From: Proteles cristata cristata
Lineage: Eukaryota > Chordata > Mammalia > Carnivora > Hyaenidae
Assembly (NCBI GenBank): GCA_017311185.1
Contig: JAESUZ010000481.1
Location: forward strand, 744,001 to 808,000
DNA length: 64,000 nucleotides
Reading direction: 5' to 3'
Shown here piece by piece: positions 43,960 to 55,340 of this stretch. The notes under the pieces are model-generated. The model ran no database searches. It was not told the origin of the DNA and saw only the letters and a program-made list of their open reading frames with translations. The position numbers were made by a program, and so were the translations under genes. The stretch's first letter is position 1, and the number at the start of each line of letters is the position of its first letter.

Positions 43960-44060
43960 GAAAAAGGAAGAAATTTATCCAAGTTCATTCAGATTAGTTA
44001 GTAATAGATCTAGGGCTCAAACCTGGACCTCCCAATTCCAAGCCAGTGACCATCCCTGAA
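43960..44060 (-). repeat. MIR fragment
   Basis: GAAATTTATCCAAGTTCATTCAG, GTTAGTAATAGATCTAGGGCTCAAACCTGG fit antisense MIR. Confidence 0.6.
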
Positions 44061-44064
44061 TCTA

Positions 44065-45515
44065 AATAGTCACCCTATCTATGTCATGTGCTATGCCATC
44101 TTTCATGGTATCTGACATAATAAGAGATCTAAGGTCTCCCTCAGTTTAACATAAAACTCTGGGATACAATACCCACCTTTGCAAAGCCCCAGCTGCATGG
44201 GTAGCGCAAATGCGCCAGCCCCGCCCCCCCATAGAACTGGCCATTGCCCACATGGCTGCCTTGAAGGGCTGTCCCATTAGCTGATGTGTGTCTAAGTTCT
44301 AGAGCTATTTAGTCAGAGCTTTAGGATAGGGAGCTAGTTCCGTGTCTTCAGGTTCGCTGGCCCATACTCTAATCACAAAGAGAAACTAGCTTCTCGCTGA
44401 CAAATAGAAGTCAAGTCAGGATAGGGGGCAAGGAGATCATCTTTGACACGACCTGTGTGGAACAGGGGGTGACAGGGAATGTGATTCAGCCGTGCTCTGT
44501 CTTGTCATGGAGGACGAGAGCTACAAAGTATGGGTGCTCTGTATACCCCCCCACCCCCACCGGGGCAGGCCATCAACCCACTTTCTGGTCAGAAGGTCAG
44601 TATATGACAGGTGTCCAATCCCAGTGTCTTCTCTGGAAAGAAACCAAAAAGAACCAAAGGAAGAAAAGCCAAAGAATTCAAGAGGGATTTACTTAACCTA
44701 GAGGTGGAAAGAACAGTGCCTGTGAGCAAGTTAATTGGGCCAATTGTTTAAAAACAAATGTTTATAAATGTTGTTCTGCTCTTGGTCCTTGTCTGTTGCA
44801 CCCTTCCCTGTTAGTCCCTAGCTGAGTTCCTTTTGAATGTTCCAGGCTTTATGAAAGGGCATGAAAACAGGTTTTGTATTTTCCATACTTGGGCCAAAAT
44901 CTTAATTGAGGGAAGTCAGTCTCTGGGGATTTATGTGGTCCAGGCAATAGGACTCAAAGGAGAAGCTGGCAGGAAAAAAAAAAGGAACTTGAGAGAAAAA
45001 GATCAGATAAAAGTTTTGAGTTGCGCCTTCCTCCAGAAAGAGAAAGTAGCTGAAGCTCTTATTTGCTGAACCCCTGGAGGCGGTTTTGTGCCTGGAGAGA
45101 GGAGAGTTCAGTGTTCCAGATGATGGGAGAGCTTGAATGTCAGTGCTTGGTGCAACCCGAGCCCTGAAGCCTGAGAGCTCCATCAACAGCAGTACAGGGA
45201 GATGCTTTAATGTCAATTACATTTAATGTCATTGCTCTGTACTCTCTCAGCCAGATGCGTTTCATCACAAGAGTTCATTTCCTGGAGAAAAACCTTTAGA
45301 AAAAAGAACAAATGTCCTCAGCGAACTTCCTTTGAGGGAAGTCTGTATCAGCCCAGTGGCCGAAACACTTTTCCAACATGCTTTCCCCTTCAGGCATTTC
45401 TTATACAACCTCTGTGCTCAAAGTCCCTTACTGCACTCTACTGAGTACGTGTAATAGACCACATGGCCCTGACTTTTAATAATTTACAGCCTGCATGGGA
45501 CATACATGACACACA
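44065..45515. other. Unique intronic sequence
   Basis: No repeat or gene recognised. Frames 44457-44701 and 44833-45069 are short and lack splice context. Confidence 0.45.
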
Positions 45516-45535
45516 ACATGAAAAGATACAAGGGA

Positions 45536-45774
45536 GGGGCACCTGGGTGGCTTAGTCGGTTGGGCGTCTGACTTTGGCTCAGGTCATGATCCCGTGATTC
45601 GTGGGTTCAAGCCCCGCATCGGGCTCTGTGCTGACTGACAGCTCAGAGCCTGGAGCCTGCTTCAGATTCTGTGTCTCCCTCTATCTCTGACCCTTCCCTG
45701 CTCACGCTGCCTCTCTCTCTCTCTCAGAAATAAATGAAACATTAAAAAAAAAATTAAAAAAAAAAAAAAGAAAA
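45536..45774 (+). repeat. SINEC_Fc-like SINE
   Basis: Sense copy with a perfect 16-bp duplication GAAAAGATACAAGGGA at 45520-45535 and 45775-45790, and a long A-rich tail. One of the youngest copies by that criterion. Confidence 0.96.
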
Positions 45775-45892
45775 GAAAAGATACAAGGGAAATACGGAGC
45801 CAAATAAGAAAAAAACCAACAAGGTACTTGGCAAATGTTTTCCTTATTTGGGCTCTGGAGAAAATTAAAAATGGCGGCCTTTCAGGGCGGTA

Positions 45893-46250
45893 TTGGTTTT
45901 CTGGGGCTGCTGTCGTAACGAAGTACCACAGATTGGGTGACATAAACCACAGAAATTTATTTTCTCACAATGCTGAAAGTTAGAAGTCCAAGATCAAGGT
46001 ATCAGCAGGGATGTGGATGGTTGTCTTCTGGTGTTTTCTAATAGTCTTCCTTCTGTACGTATTCGTGTCCTAATCTCTTCTGTAAAGACATCAGTCAGAT
46101 TGACTTAGGACCACATTAATGATCTCCTTTTAACTTAATTTCCCCTTAAAGACGCTATTTCCAAATACCTTCACATTCTGAGGTATCGTGGGTTAGGATT
46201 TCAACATTCATAAATTGGGCGGGGGGGGGGGTCATAATTCAACCCACGCA
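45893..46250 (-). repeat. MaLR-type (MLT1/MST-like) LTR
   Basis: Antisense: GGTTTTCTGGGGCTGCTGTCG, GTACCACAGATTGGGTGAC, AATTTATTTTCTCACAATGC, AGAAGTCCAAGATCAAGG, CTATTTCCAAATACC. A G-run (46220-46231) lies near its end. Confidence 0.8.
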
Positions 46251-46254
46251 AGGG

Positions 46255-47285
46255 GGTGTTTAGAGGAGGAAGCCATTCACACCCATTGAAAAGTGATACA
46301 AATCTGTCCATGTGGCCACTGCACTACCTGCCAGGTATGTGGTATTATGGGAAGGAGCTCAGGAGACAGGGAAATTGCCATGAACCAGTGTGGTTTGAAG
46401 GATCCTGTCCTGAAGAGTGAAAACTGAACTGGCTAAAAAGGAAAGGAAAATACGATTCAGATGAGGATAGAGTGGGGGTTAATAGGGGAGGAGAGGACTC
46501 AGGCGGAAGGAATCGCCTGGAAAATGGTACCCGTGGGGCACTACGAAGACATGCTTGGCCGATGTGGATTAAACCAATCCTGTAAGATTTGGAGCATTCA
46601 TTCTGTTGGACAGGAGGAGGGATGAGCCTGCGACAGTGGCCTGTAAGTGGAGAGTGGACTGCTGGTCTGTGGATAGACTCTCCCACCCAGGGCCTTTGAG
46701 CAGGTGGTAAAATGGCAACAAGAATAACATGTGCGGGATCTCTCCTTATAACTGTTAAGATGATTCATAAATATCATCCCGTTTCTTTGCCACAAATACG
46801 TAACCAGATCCGCAGGGTATCATCTGAACCATTGTATAAATTTTGGAGATCGAGGTGGAGGGAGCCGAAATTGCTTGACCAGCAGATGAAAGGGGCGCGA
46901 TCAGAATTCACTCCAAGTGAATTAATCTGAGAGGCTGTGAAGAACCCCTTGCAGATAATTAGTGGGTGCCGGGAGTTATTAGAAAGAAGAGGAGTGCGGT
47001 GCTGAAAGCCTGAATTAGATGAGCGGTGCTAGACCTGGAGCACTTTAAACAGACACACTATGCTGATGTTGGTCAGTAAACGTGTGAAAAATGAAAACAT
47101 TGGGAAATAAGCAAAAAACGCCTGTGGGAAGGGTTAGGGTATTTGGGTCTCATTGGACTTCTGTGTCTCGGCATGAATTAATCTTTCAGAATTCTTTCCT
47201 GGCTTTGGACATAGGAACAGGGGGAAAAAACCGCAGATATGTCCACATGTGCCCCTTACAGACCCTTGTTGTGTTGTACCGTAAC
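46255..47285. other. Unique intronic sequence
   Basis: No repeat or gene recognised. Frame 46345-46686 on the minus strand (113 codons) has no recognisable domain. Confidence 0.45.
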
Positions 47286-47289
47286 TGTA

Positions 47290-47435
47290 TGTGCATATAT
47301 CTGTCCCCTCCCAGACTGTGAGTTTCTCCAGGAAAGTGACAGTCGCTTCTCCACCTTTGTATATCCAGTATGTAGTAAAATTCTTCAGGGGTTAGAAGCT
47401 CAGTAAACACCTGTTGAATGAATGAATGAACAAAT
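47290..47435 (+). repeat. L2 3' end
   Basis: GACTGTGAGTTTCTCCAGG, TTTGTATATCCAGTATG, AGAAGCTCAGTAAACACCTGTTGAATGAATG. Classic tail with a short ATGA repeat. Confidence 0.75.
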
Positions 47436-47741
47436 AAGCAAGAGTAAGTGGGACAGGAGCATAGGGGAGGAAAAGAGCATAGAAAGGTGAGAGGAAAGAC
47501 CTTGAGGACAAGTGTCAGAGACTTCACAGGTGTCCTCAGGACAGCCTCATATGCAGGAAGGTAAATTCAACCTAAAAGAGAGCCCTACAAAGGCAAAGAA
47601 ACTTCAAGCAAGTGACTTTGACCACCAGGTCACTGCAGGCAGCAGTGACCTTTCTTCTTCAGAATTAGTATACTTTCTTATGCACATAGTAGACTTCATA
47701 AAGCCTGTCAACTTGATTGTACAGAATTGTTGGAGAAAGGC

Positions 47742-47957
47742 GGCACCTGGGTGGCTCAGTCGGTTAAACGACCAGCCTCGGCTCAGGTCATGATCTTGCG
47801 GTTTGTGAGTTCGAGCCCTGTGTCAGGCTCTGTGCTGACAGCTCAGAGCCTAGAGCCTGTTTCAGATTCTGTGTCTCCCTCTCTCTGCCCCTCCCTTGCT
47901 CTCTCTCTCTCGCTCTCTCTCTCTCTCTCAAGAATAAAAAAACATTAAAAACAAAAG
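47742..47957 (+). repeat. SINEC_Fc-like SINE
   Basis: Sense copy GGCACCTGGGTGGCTCAG to AATAAAAAAACATTAAAAAC with a pure CT run near its end. Confidence 0.93.
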
Positions 47958-47959
47958 TA

Positions 47960-48590
47960 TTCCTGGGGAAATCACACAGATGACACGAAATAACTGATTA
48001 CCTAGACTAGGTTTCTAGGCAGAAACCAGTGGTTTCTTCTCAATAGCCTTACATGTTAGTGCTCGAGAGGTCCTTCCCCTAAGCTCCTGAATGCTCCCCT
48101 GTCCTGGATCCTGCTGGCATCCCCATGTGTGTTTCTGCCTGGCACGTAGAAGGGTCCCCCTGTTGAATGGACAAGTCTGGGCTATAAAAGAAACATGTTG
48201 CGATAAGGTGGAAGGACCCAGATACATCAGAGCCTCGTTCTCCTCTCAGTATGTTTATCAAGAAACCTGCATGGGCTGGAAGCCATGGGCCTGCTGTTCT
48301 TTTGTTCCCCTTAGGATAGAACTATAATCCAGGGCTCCTGAGTCAGTTGGTTTCAATAAGAAAGTTTCATGAAAACTACCAAGACGGATATCAGACTGCC
48401 CTGCCTCCCAGGAATTTATTCTCTTGGTGGAAGAGCGATGTCTTCCTGATGAGTGTTGAAGTTCTCCTGTGCCCTTTCTACACTGAGCAAATCCCATTCT
48501 CATGTGTGTGGCAAAAGTGCTAAGATTTTCAGAAGTTAGTATACATGCTGCCAAGGTGAGCACCAGAATTTCCAGATGTTAAACAACACC
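47960..48590. other. Unique intronic sequence
   Basis: No repeat or gene recognised. Confidence 0.4.
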
Positions 48591-48595
48591 TTCCT

Positions 48596-48818
48596 GGAGC
48601 TCCTGGATGGCTCAGTTAGTTGAGTGTCCAACTCTTGGTTTCAGCTCAGGTCATGATCTCATGGTTCATAAGATAAAGCTCTACGTCGGGCTCTGCACTG
48701 GCAGCATGGAGCCTGCTTGGGATTTTCTCTCCCTTTCCCTCTGCCCCTTCCCTTTGTACACACGCTCTCTCTCTTTCTCTCTGTCTCAAAATAAGTAAAC
48801 ATCATTAAAAAAAAAAAA
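48596..48818 (+). repeat. SINEC_Fc-like SINE
   Basis: Sense copy GGAGCTCCTGGATGGCTCAG to ATCATTAAAAAAAAAAAA; a second sense copy follows after about a dozen bases. Confidence 0.92.
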
Positions 48819-48830
48819 AGCAACAACATG

Positions 48831-48976
48831 GAGTGCCTGGGTGGCTCAGTCAGTTAAGCATCTGATTTCAGCTCAGGCCATGATCTCACAGTTTATGAGT
48901 TCAAGCCCCACATCAGGCTCTGTGAGCCTGCTTCTCTGTGTGTCTCCTTCTCTCTTTTGCCCCTCCCATGCTCACT

Positions 48977-49007
<31 letters not shown>

Positions 49008-49060
49008 CCCCTCTTTCTCTCTCTCTCAGAAATAAACAAACATTAAAGAAATTAAATAAC
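48831..49060 (+). repeat. SINEC_Fc-like SINE
   Basis: Sense copy GAGTGCCTGGGTGGCTCAG to AAATAAACAAACATTAAAG. AGCAACAACA stands on both sides (left at 48819, right at 49061), so it landed just past the tail of the preceding copy. Confidence 0.94.
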
Positions 49061-49074
49061 AGCAACAACAATGA

Positions 49075-49633
49075 CTGCTCACCAAGGCTCAGTGGGCTCC
49101 CAGAGCCACTTGCTGTGGCATATTGTTCACAGCTATGTCTTCTGGTGATCCTCTAGACACCTGCCACTGATGTCTGGCCCGTCCATCACCACCTCCTAGC
49201 CCACTTCCCCTCACTTGAGCACATGCTTTGGTTATACAGAAAACAGAATATAACCCTTGACTTACAAAGCAGTGAACAAGTGCTCTGTGGGGGTATAGCC
49301 ATGATAGGGTGGAAGTAGCCCTTAACATACTCATGTTTCAGGGAGAAGCCAAGACATCAGGCTGACACCCTAGACCTCAGCCACTGTGCAATAGAACAGA
49401 GGCAGCAAGTTGGCGAAGGAGAAGTCTTGCTAATTTAAAAAATGTTTAGTGCTGACCAGAACTGGAACCACATACCCAATTGGCTCTCTTCCCACTGTAA
49501 GTGTCAGGGAGATACAGATGGGGCAGGGGCAGAAGGTTTTAGGGACCTAGCATTCAGACTTGCAGTCTTTCAAAGTGCATGATCTGTTCATCTCTTAGAA
49601 GACCTGAATTCTGAGGGTAAAGATCCCCACTGT
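49075..49633. other. Unique intronic sequence
   Basis: No repeat or gene recognised. Confidence 0.4.
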
Positions 49634-49651
49634 CCAAGGAAACAATCCTAG

Positions 49652-49765
49652 AAAGATGGCGGAGAAGTAGGGAGATCTGTACTTCCCACTCACATCTCTC
49701 AAAGAAGGGCTGAAGCCAAAGGACTCTGAACCCCAAGAGTCTGGAAGGAAAGAAGACGGAGTCTA
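49652..49765 (+). mobile_element. 114-bp insertion with perfect 18-bp duplication, L1-5'-end-like
   Basis: CCAAGGAAACAATCCTAG stands at 49634-49651 and again at 49766-49783. The 114 bases between them begin AAAGATGGCGGAGAAGTAGG, which resembles the YY1-site-bearing 5' end of mammalian L1 elements, and end AAGACGGAGTCTA without any A-tail on either strand. It could be a severely deleted L1 that kept its 5' start, another retrocopy, or a repeat with a duplicated flank. Family is uncertain. Confidence 0.6.
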
Positions 49766-50079
49766 CCAAGGAAACAATCCTAGGCATCAAAATCCTTCCC
49801 ACTCACAAGAGAAGTCAAGAGACAGTCTGTATCTGTTATATGACAGGCAGAAATTAGAACAGGAATACAATGCATTTTATGAATGTGTAAATTTAGGATG
49901 ATCCTATGATGGGGCTTAATATTCTCCCCTTTCTCTTACCCAAAGCAGGCATATCCTTGCATGCCAAGCTTTAAGCTGCCAGAACGTCAAACCACTGATG
50001 CTCTGTCCCTTTCTATCAGTTTCCATCCAAATGCCTTTGTGCCGAGTTCATGCAAATCAGCAGGGGCCTGGCGCAGTGG

Positions 50080-50220
50080 AAATCACAGGAGCTCTGAGGT
50101 CAGACAGCCCTGAGTCAAATGCCAGCTTTGAAGGCTACCTAAAATCTCTGTAACCCTAGATATAACAGCCAACATTTATATAGCACTTAACACATGCCAG
50201 GTACTGCTTTATGTGTCCTA
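50080..50220. repeat. MIR-like pieces
   Basis: GAGCTCTGAGGTCAGACAGCCC, CAAATGCCAGCTTTGAAGGC (sense) is followed by CAACATTTATATAGCACTTAACACATGCCAGG (antisense-type). Confidence 0.5.
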
Positions 50221-50599
50221 CAGATAGGTAAAACTTTATGAATGGCTATCTAACTGACAGAATGATAAGCATTACTGTTGGAAGGAGAGGAAATAATGCC
50301 GGGAGGTGTGCTGGAACGCTGTGAGTGGTCTTGTGCACTCAATCCCTCACCAAGGTGATGAGTGGGAGAAACAAATGCAGCTGAAACTATCTGTGCTTGG
50401 CCCAAATCAAGTCTGCTAGGGCCTTGTAAGTCTGAGGGACAACAGGCACGGACAGGACCCCACCACACCAGCACAGGAATGTGGACAGACCCTGCCCTGT
50501 TGGAGAGATGGGGTAACAAAGGATCCACCAACTGGTAACCTGAGGTCCATGTGCAATCCGCCCACAAATATCCAAGGTGAAGGACTCCCCTGCACTTTT

Positions 50600-50803
50600 T
50601 TTTTTTTAATTTATTTCTAGGATAGAGAGAGACAGCGTGAGCAGGGGAGGGTCAGAGAGAGAGGGAGACACAGACTGAAACAGGCTCCAGGCTCTGAGCT
50701 GGCAGTCAGCACAGAGCCCGATGCGGGGCTCGAACCCACGAACCGTGAGATCATGACCTAAGCGAAAGTCGGATGCTTAACCGACTAAGCCACCCAGGCG
50801 CCC
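50600..50803 (-). repeat. SINEC_Fc-like SINE
   Basis: Antisense copy with a perfect 15-bp duplication CTCCCCTGCACTTTT at 50585-50599 and 50804-50818. Confidence 0.96.
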
Positions 50804-51045
50804 CTCCCCTGCACTTTTCAAAAAACCCACAATCTGTTGCTTTTCTGTCATGTCATGTCACAGCCTTTTCTGTCATAATGCTTACCTTGATGCCTATTTT
50901 AACCTTATTTTACTGAAAACATCATCATCCACAAATAGCTATCGAGAGTATGAGGTGTCTGACCCTATGCTAGATGCTGGACTGTGAGTATGTGGTGCAC
51001 TATAGATTTCAAAGCCCTTTACACACAGACAAAAGGGGCAGATTA

Positions 51046-51592
51046 ATTACTTATTGCAATTAACAAATCACCACAAATTTAGCAGCTTAAAACAACACAC
51101 ATTTATTATAATCTCTGTGGGCCAGGAGTCCAGACATTGTTTAACTAGATCTTCTGCTTACAGTCTCTCAGGGCTATAGTTGAGAGGGTGGCCAGGGTTG
51201 GGTTCTCATCTGGGTACTTGACTGAGGAAGGATGGGCTTCTCCATTCACATGGTTGTTGGCAGCATTCAGTTTCTTGTGATTGTAGGGCTGAGAGTTTCT
51301 GTGTTTGCTAGCTAGCTGTCAGTGACCACCCATAGTTCCATGTTGTGCGGCCCTCTCCATAGGCAGATACCATGGCAGCTTGCTCCTTCAAGGCCAGCAG
51401 GAGTGCTTCTAACTCCGGTCTGCTAGGTGGGAGCTGGTAATTTGATGTGATGGTGGGAGTGACAGCTCATCTCCTTGGCCATGTTCTATTGGTTAGAAGC
51501 AAGCCATGGGTCCCACTCATATTCAAGGGCTTTTGTGATTACACAAAAGCATGAACACCAAGGGGTGGAGATTATGGAGGCCTCCTTAGGAG
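51046..51592 (-). repeat. Old LTR-retrotransposon remnant (ERVL/MaLR-like)
   Basis: TTACTTATTGCAATTAACAAATCACC, AGCAGCTTAAAACAACACAC, GGCCAGGAGTCCAGACATTG, CTATTGGTTAGAAGCAAGCC, CACCAAGGGGTGGAGATTATGG. This is a widely dispersed mammalian order that I believe to be an antisense ERVL/MaLR-class LTR, but I am unsure of the family. Confidence 0.55.
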
Positions 51593-51594
51593 AT

Positions 51595-52140
51595 GAGCAG
51601 TGAGGGTCAGGGAAAATGATCAGCAGTAATCACTCAACTTGTAGAGAACTAAGGTCCATGTATTCTGATTCCATTGACCACTGTTTCTTCCACCCCATAG
51701 GTGATAAGGATCCTGCCCTTAGGCAGCTTGCTAAAAAGTTGAGGAGTAGGACTAGAAATAAGACCACCCAGAACTCTGGAGTGCCATCACACAGGAGAGG
51801 ATTGGCCCGGGGAATAGGTTGTCAGAACCTTCATGGGATTCTTGGTATTTCCCTCCCTGGACCTACAGAGAGGCACCAGAGACACCAGAGATGAGATGTG
51901 GGCTTTGGCTTGGAGATAAGAAATTGTGAACTCATGTCCAGCAGCAGACTGACTATTGTAAGAAATCCTAACCACCTGGGAGCCTCAACCACAACTTTTC
52001 CTAGGTTATTTTACAACAGAAACCCCACAACCTCCATTTCCTCCTTCTCCCACTTAGCGCTTTGACTATGGGGTTCAGAGGTCAGAGCCACTTACTATAG
52101 GTTCCTTTGTCTCTTCTGCCAGGTGCCATGGAAATGTCCC
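51595..52140. other. Unique intronic sequence
   Basis: No repeat or gene recognised. The 92-codon frame 51616-51894 has no domain. Confidence 0.4.
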
Positions 52141-52156
52141 TAAAGAGTTGCTCTTT

Positions 52157-52382
52157 TAGGAGGAACTTAACAGAGGACCAAGGGGGAGAAGGAGAGCGGA
52201 AATGGTGGGGGAAAGGGAGAGAGGCAAACCATGAGAGACTCTTGAATGCTGACAAAAACTGAGGACTGGTGGATGTGGGGGGGAGGAGGGGTGGGCATGG
52301 AGGAGGACACTTGTGGGGATGAGCACTGGGTGTTATGTGGAAACTAATTTGAGAAAAAACTATTTGTAAAAAAAAAAAAAAA
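52157..52382 (+). mobile_element. 5'-truncated carnivore L1 (3' end and A-tail)
   Basis: GGCAAACCATGAGAGACTC, AAAAACTGAGGACTGG, GGACACTTGTGGGGATGAGC, ACTGGGTGTTATG and an A-run. The perfect duplication AAAGAGTTGCTCTTT on both sides (52142 and about 52383) shows a fairly recent, severely truncated insertion. No coding part remains. Confidence 0.9.
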
Positions 52383-52712
52383 AAAGAGTTGCTCTTTAAC
52401 CTTAGGTTCACATTTCAACTTTTAAGACCATCTGAGTATCCCTAAGGGGAGTACCTAGACACCTGGATCTTCCATTCCCTCCATTATCCCACCTCATGGC
52501 ATCCAGGATCAAGGTGCAACATGAAGAACGTTGACTAGATCAACATAATTCTCTCTGGCTCTGCCATAGACAGTAGCCCATCTGCTGCGCCCCAGTGGAG
52601 ATTTTTTGTGTAAATTTGTGTAAATAAGTACTATTGAAGTCTCTGTGTGCTCTTGGGCAAAATCGAAGAAGTTATAAAACCCAGTCCCTGTCTTAAAAAA
52701 CACATTCATTAG

Positions 52713-52936
52713 GGGCGACTGGGTGGCTCAGTTGGTTGGGTGTCCGACTTCAGCTCAGGTCATGATCTCAAGGTTTGTGGGTTCAAGCCCTGCGTTGGGC
52801 TCTGTGCTGACAGCTAGCTCAGAGCCTGGAGCCTGCTACCGATTCTGTGTCTCCCTCTCTCTCTGGCCCTCCCCTGCTCACGCTGCCTCTCTGTCTCTCT
52901 CAGAAATAAATAAAAAACATTTTTAAAAAATCTTTT
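52713..52936 (+). repeat. SINEC_Fc-like SINE
   Basis: Sense copy with an 18-bp perfect duplication AAAAAACACATTCATTAG at 52695-52712 and 52937-52954. Confidence 0.96.
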
Positions 52937-53173
52937 AAAAAAACACATTCATTAGGCTGTGGGAAGTGAGATCTGCGCACTGCAAATGGTGAATCCAAGA
53001 CAATATGAGCCATCTCATGAAAAATTATTTAAATTAACTCAGTAATTAATTTTGTCTGCTTAAGTGATGAATTACAGTACAGGGTAAATGCCGTACCAGT
53101 GCACAGGCGGAAGAGCCCGTGGGGAACCAGAATCTGGTAACTTGAGCCGGGCTTGGAAAGAGACCCTAGAGAG

Positions 53174-53418
53174 CAGCGGTTCTCAAGTGGGGGCCATTTT
53201 GTTTGCCGGGAAACATCTGGCAATGTCTGAAGGCACTGAAGACACATTGCGACTTGCTGGGGGATAAGGGGCTACAGAGTGGGTGCACAGAGGCCAGGGA
53301 TGCTGCTGTTCATCCCGTAATGCACAGGACACTCCCCCAAAATAATTATCTGGTCCAAACTGTCAGCCGTGCTGTGATCTTGAAGCAAGTGAAACCAAGC
53401 CAAAGTTGAAAAACTCTG
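53174..53418 (+). repeat. MER20-type hAT-Charlie remnant
   Basis: CGGTTCTCAAGTGGGGGCC, AACATCTGGCAATGTCTG, GAGGCCAGGGATGCTGCTG, TAATGCACAGGACACTCCCCC, GTTGAAAAACTCTGG follow the MER20 order almost end to end. Confidence 0.85.
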
Positions 53419-53644
53419 GTCTGGACTTGTCCGAGAAGAAGCCTTATAGCTAAGGTTGGGGGAGGTGGGGTAGCAGTGTAGCAAAGCAGCAGATGGCGGG
53501 ACGATAGAGACACCAACCACCACCCCACACGCTAATCCAGAAGGTTCTCTCTCCCCAGCTAATGACAATTCATCTTCTGACATATGGCGGGCCAGCTGCG
53601 GCGAATGTACGAACTAGAATTAAAATCTTAAAGTGTTATCACTG

Positions 53645-53790
53645 AAAGGATGCTTAGACATCCCGTCTAACCCCTCAGTATTACAGATATGGCTGCTAAG
53701 CCTTAAAGAGGCAAAACTGAGTTCCTTCCTGTAGGTAGGACAACATCACCAGCACTTGAACCCAGGTCCCTAGCGCACAGCCCAGTCCTC
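53645..53790 (-). repeat. MIR/L2-like fragment
   Basis: CTCAGTATTACAGATATGGC, TTAAAGAGGCAAAACTGAG, CACTTGAACCCAGGTCCC fits antisense MIR-class sequence. Confidence 0.5.
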
Positions 53791-53810
53791 TTTCTTCCAC
53801 TGTGTTTTTT

Positions 53811-53922
53811 AAATTTTTTAAAGATTTTATTTTTAAGCAGTGTCTACACCCAACATGGGGCTTGAACTCACAACCCTGAGATTGAGTCGCATGCTCCACC
53901 TCCTGAGCCACCCAGGCGCCCC
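53811..53922 (-). repeat. Short-type SINEC
   Basis: Antisense short element: AAAGATTTTATTTTTAAG, CACCCAACATGGGGCTTGAACTC, CCTGAGCCACCCAGGCGCCCC. Confidence 0.9.
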
Positions 53923-54154
53923 TATATTTGATTTCTAAGCATGCAATAACCTTTTGAAGTCTCCTATCCAAGGTGGTTCGTACCAAGTTGAAAACTGTTC
54001 TACAGCTCAAAAGTTTGCCAAATATTTCTGTAAAGGACCAGAGAGTAAATCTTTTAGGCTTTGCAGGCCCTGCAATTTCTGTTACCAATAGTCAGCGATG
54101 CCGCTGTAGTGTGAAAGCCGCCACATTGACACGAATGTGTGTAGCTCCGTGTTC

Positions 54155-55032
54155 TGTCGGGAGCCGCACCGGCCTCTCTGGATGGCAATCACAGCAAGGA
54201 AATGGCAATGTCTGCACAGCTTCTGCCATGAGAAATGAAGACTAGTATCTCCTTCTGCTACTACTGGCTCATGCTGGAAATGAGCCTGCTGGTATTGACC
54301 AGGCCTCACAATATTCCATATCAGACCCATATTCTGAATACAGATGCCTCATAAGGAAAAGCATATTCCTGCCTTTACAAAAGAGACTTTAGATGAAAGC
54401 TCTATGGGCAATTGTCAAAAGGCTCTTCCTATGGGCCTTGCAGATCCAAGACTTAAGGGGTTAAGAACACAAGAGTTACAACTGAGCCTGGCCCTGAGAC
54501 AAACAGCCTATTTCAGGGCAGAACATAAGTTACTACATATATCTTTGCTAACTGGTGAAGCATAGCAGTCCCTTCCTCAAGGACTACATTCCACAAACAC
54601 CCTCCCTTACACTGGCAACTGGGATGAGGATAGATAAGAGTAGCTAAAACATAAACCCAGGTGCAAAGATGGACACATTTAGGGCCCCCATGTTAGTTTC
54701 CACAAATAAACCAATTCAGAAACATTTACCTTCTTGAGGGCCAGACAGAATAACTCCTAGCTTATCTATATACAATTTAACTTGTATGTTATGCTGTTTT
54801 TCTCTATGAACATTCTGTTAATTGATATCACAAAAGGCCTCCCATTGTAAGAAATTCCTTTCTATGACTTCATCTTGTTGCTGAACCTTAAAATAAAGAC
54901 ACCAAAACCGACAGGACAGAGATGCCTGCCTGGTGATCAGAAAGAATCTCGGGGCTCTCTCATTCTCTTTCGCCGACACCGTCCATCCTTCAGGGACCCC
55001 TGGACCTGTCAGAGCCGGCGCGGCCTGCGGCA
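54155..55032 (+). mobile_element. Solo LTR, class II (ERVK-like) endogenous retrovirus
   Basis: Seen: an 878-bp block begins TGTCGGGAGCCGCACCGGC and ends GCCGGCGCGGCCTGCGGCA, ends that form an imperfect inverted repeat with TG...CA termini. It is flanked by GTGTTC (54149-54154) and CTGTTC (55033-55038), a 6-bp duplication with one mismatch, and it interrupts a hAT element. Within it AATAAA lies at about 54892, as expected for the R region, with a T/C-rich part behind it. Family knowledge: TGT(T/C)GGGAGCCGC starts and 6-bp duplications are typical of class II (betaretrovirus-like) LTRs. No internal gag/pol/env sequence is present, so it is a recombined solo LTR with no coding capacity. Orientation + follows from the poly(A) signal. 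Confidence 0.75.
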
Positions 55033-55147
55033 CTGTTCCAATAAAATTCATTTATGGACATTGAATTTAAATTTTGTCTAATTCTGTGACAGAGAACACT
55101 ATTCTTTTTTTGTATTTCCACTATTTAAAAGTGTAAAAGCTATTCGT

Positions 55148-55340
55148 TTCTTTTTAACTTTTTTAAAAGTTTATTTATTTTGAGAGAGAGTGTACGTGAG
55201 CAGGGGAGGGACAAGGTGGGGGGGGATCCTAACCCCCACCCTGTCAGCGTTGAGCCTGATGCAGGACTCCAACTGTGAGATCTTGACCTGAGTTGAAACC
55301 AAGAGTCTGACAGCCAACCGACTGAGCCACCCAGGTGTCC
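55148..55340 (-). repeat. SINEC_Fc-like SINE in the hAT element
   Basis: Antisense copy AAAAGTTTATTTATTTTGAG to GAGCCACCCAGGTGTCC, with a GGGGGGG run in its middle. It separates the second and third pieces of the hAT-type element. Confidence 0.92.

Noticed and set aside
47742..47957. Many frames reading AWVAQSVKHPTLAQVMIS or similar
   Set aside because: This peptide recurs at every SINE because it is the translation of the SINE head. It is not a protein family of the host.
54344..54565. 73-codon frame inside the LTR
   Set aside because: It lies wholly within the solo LTR. There is no retroviral coding region in the window.
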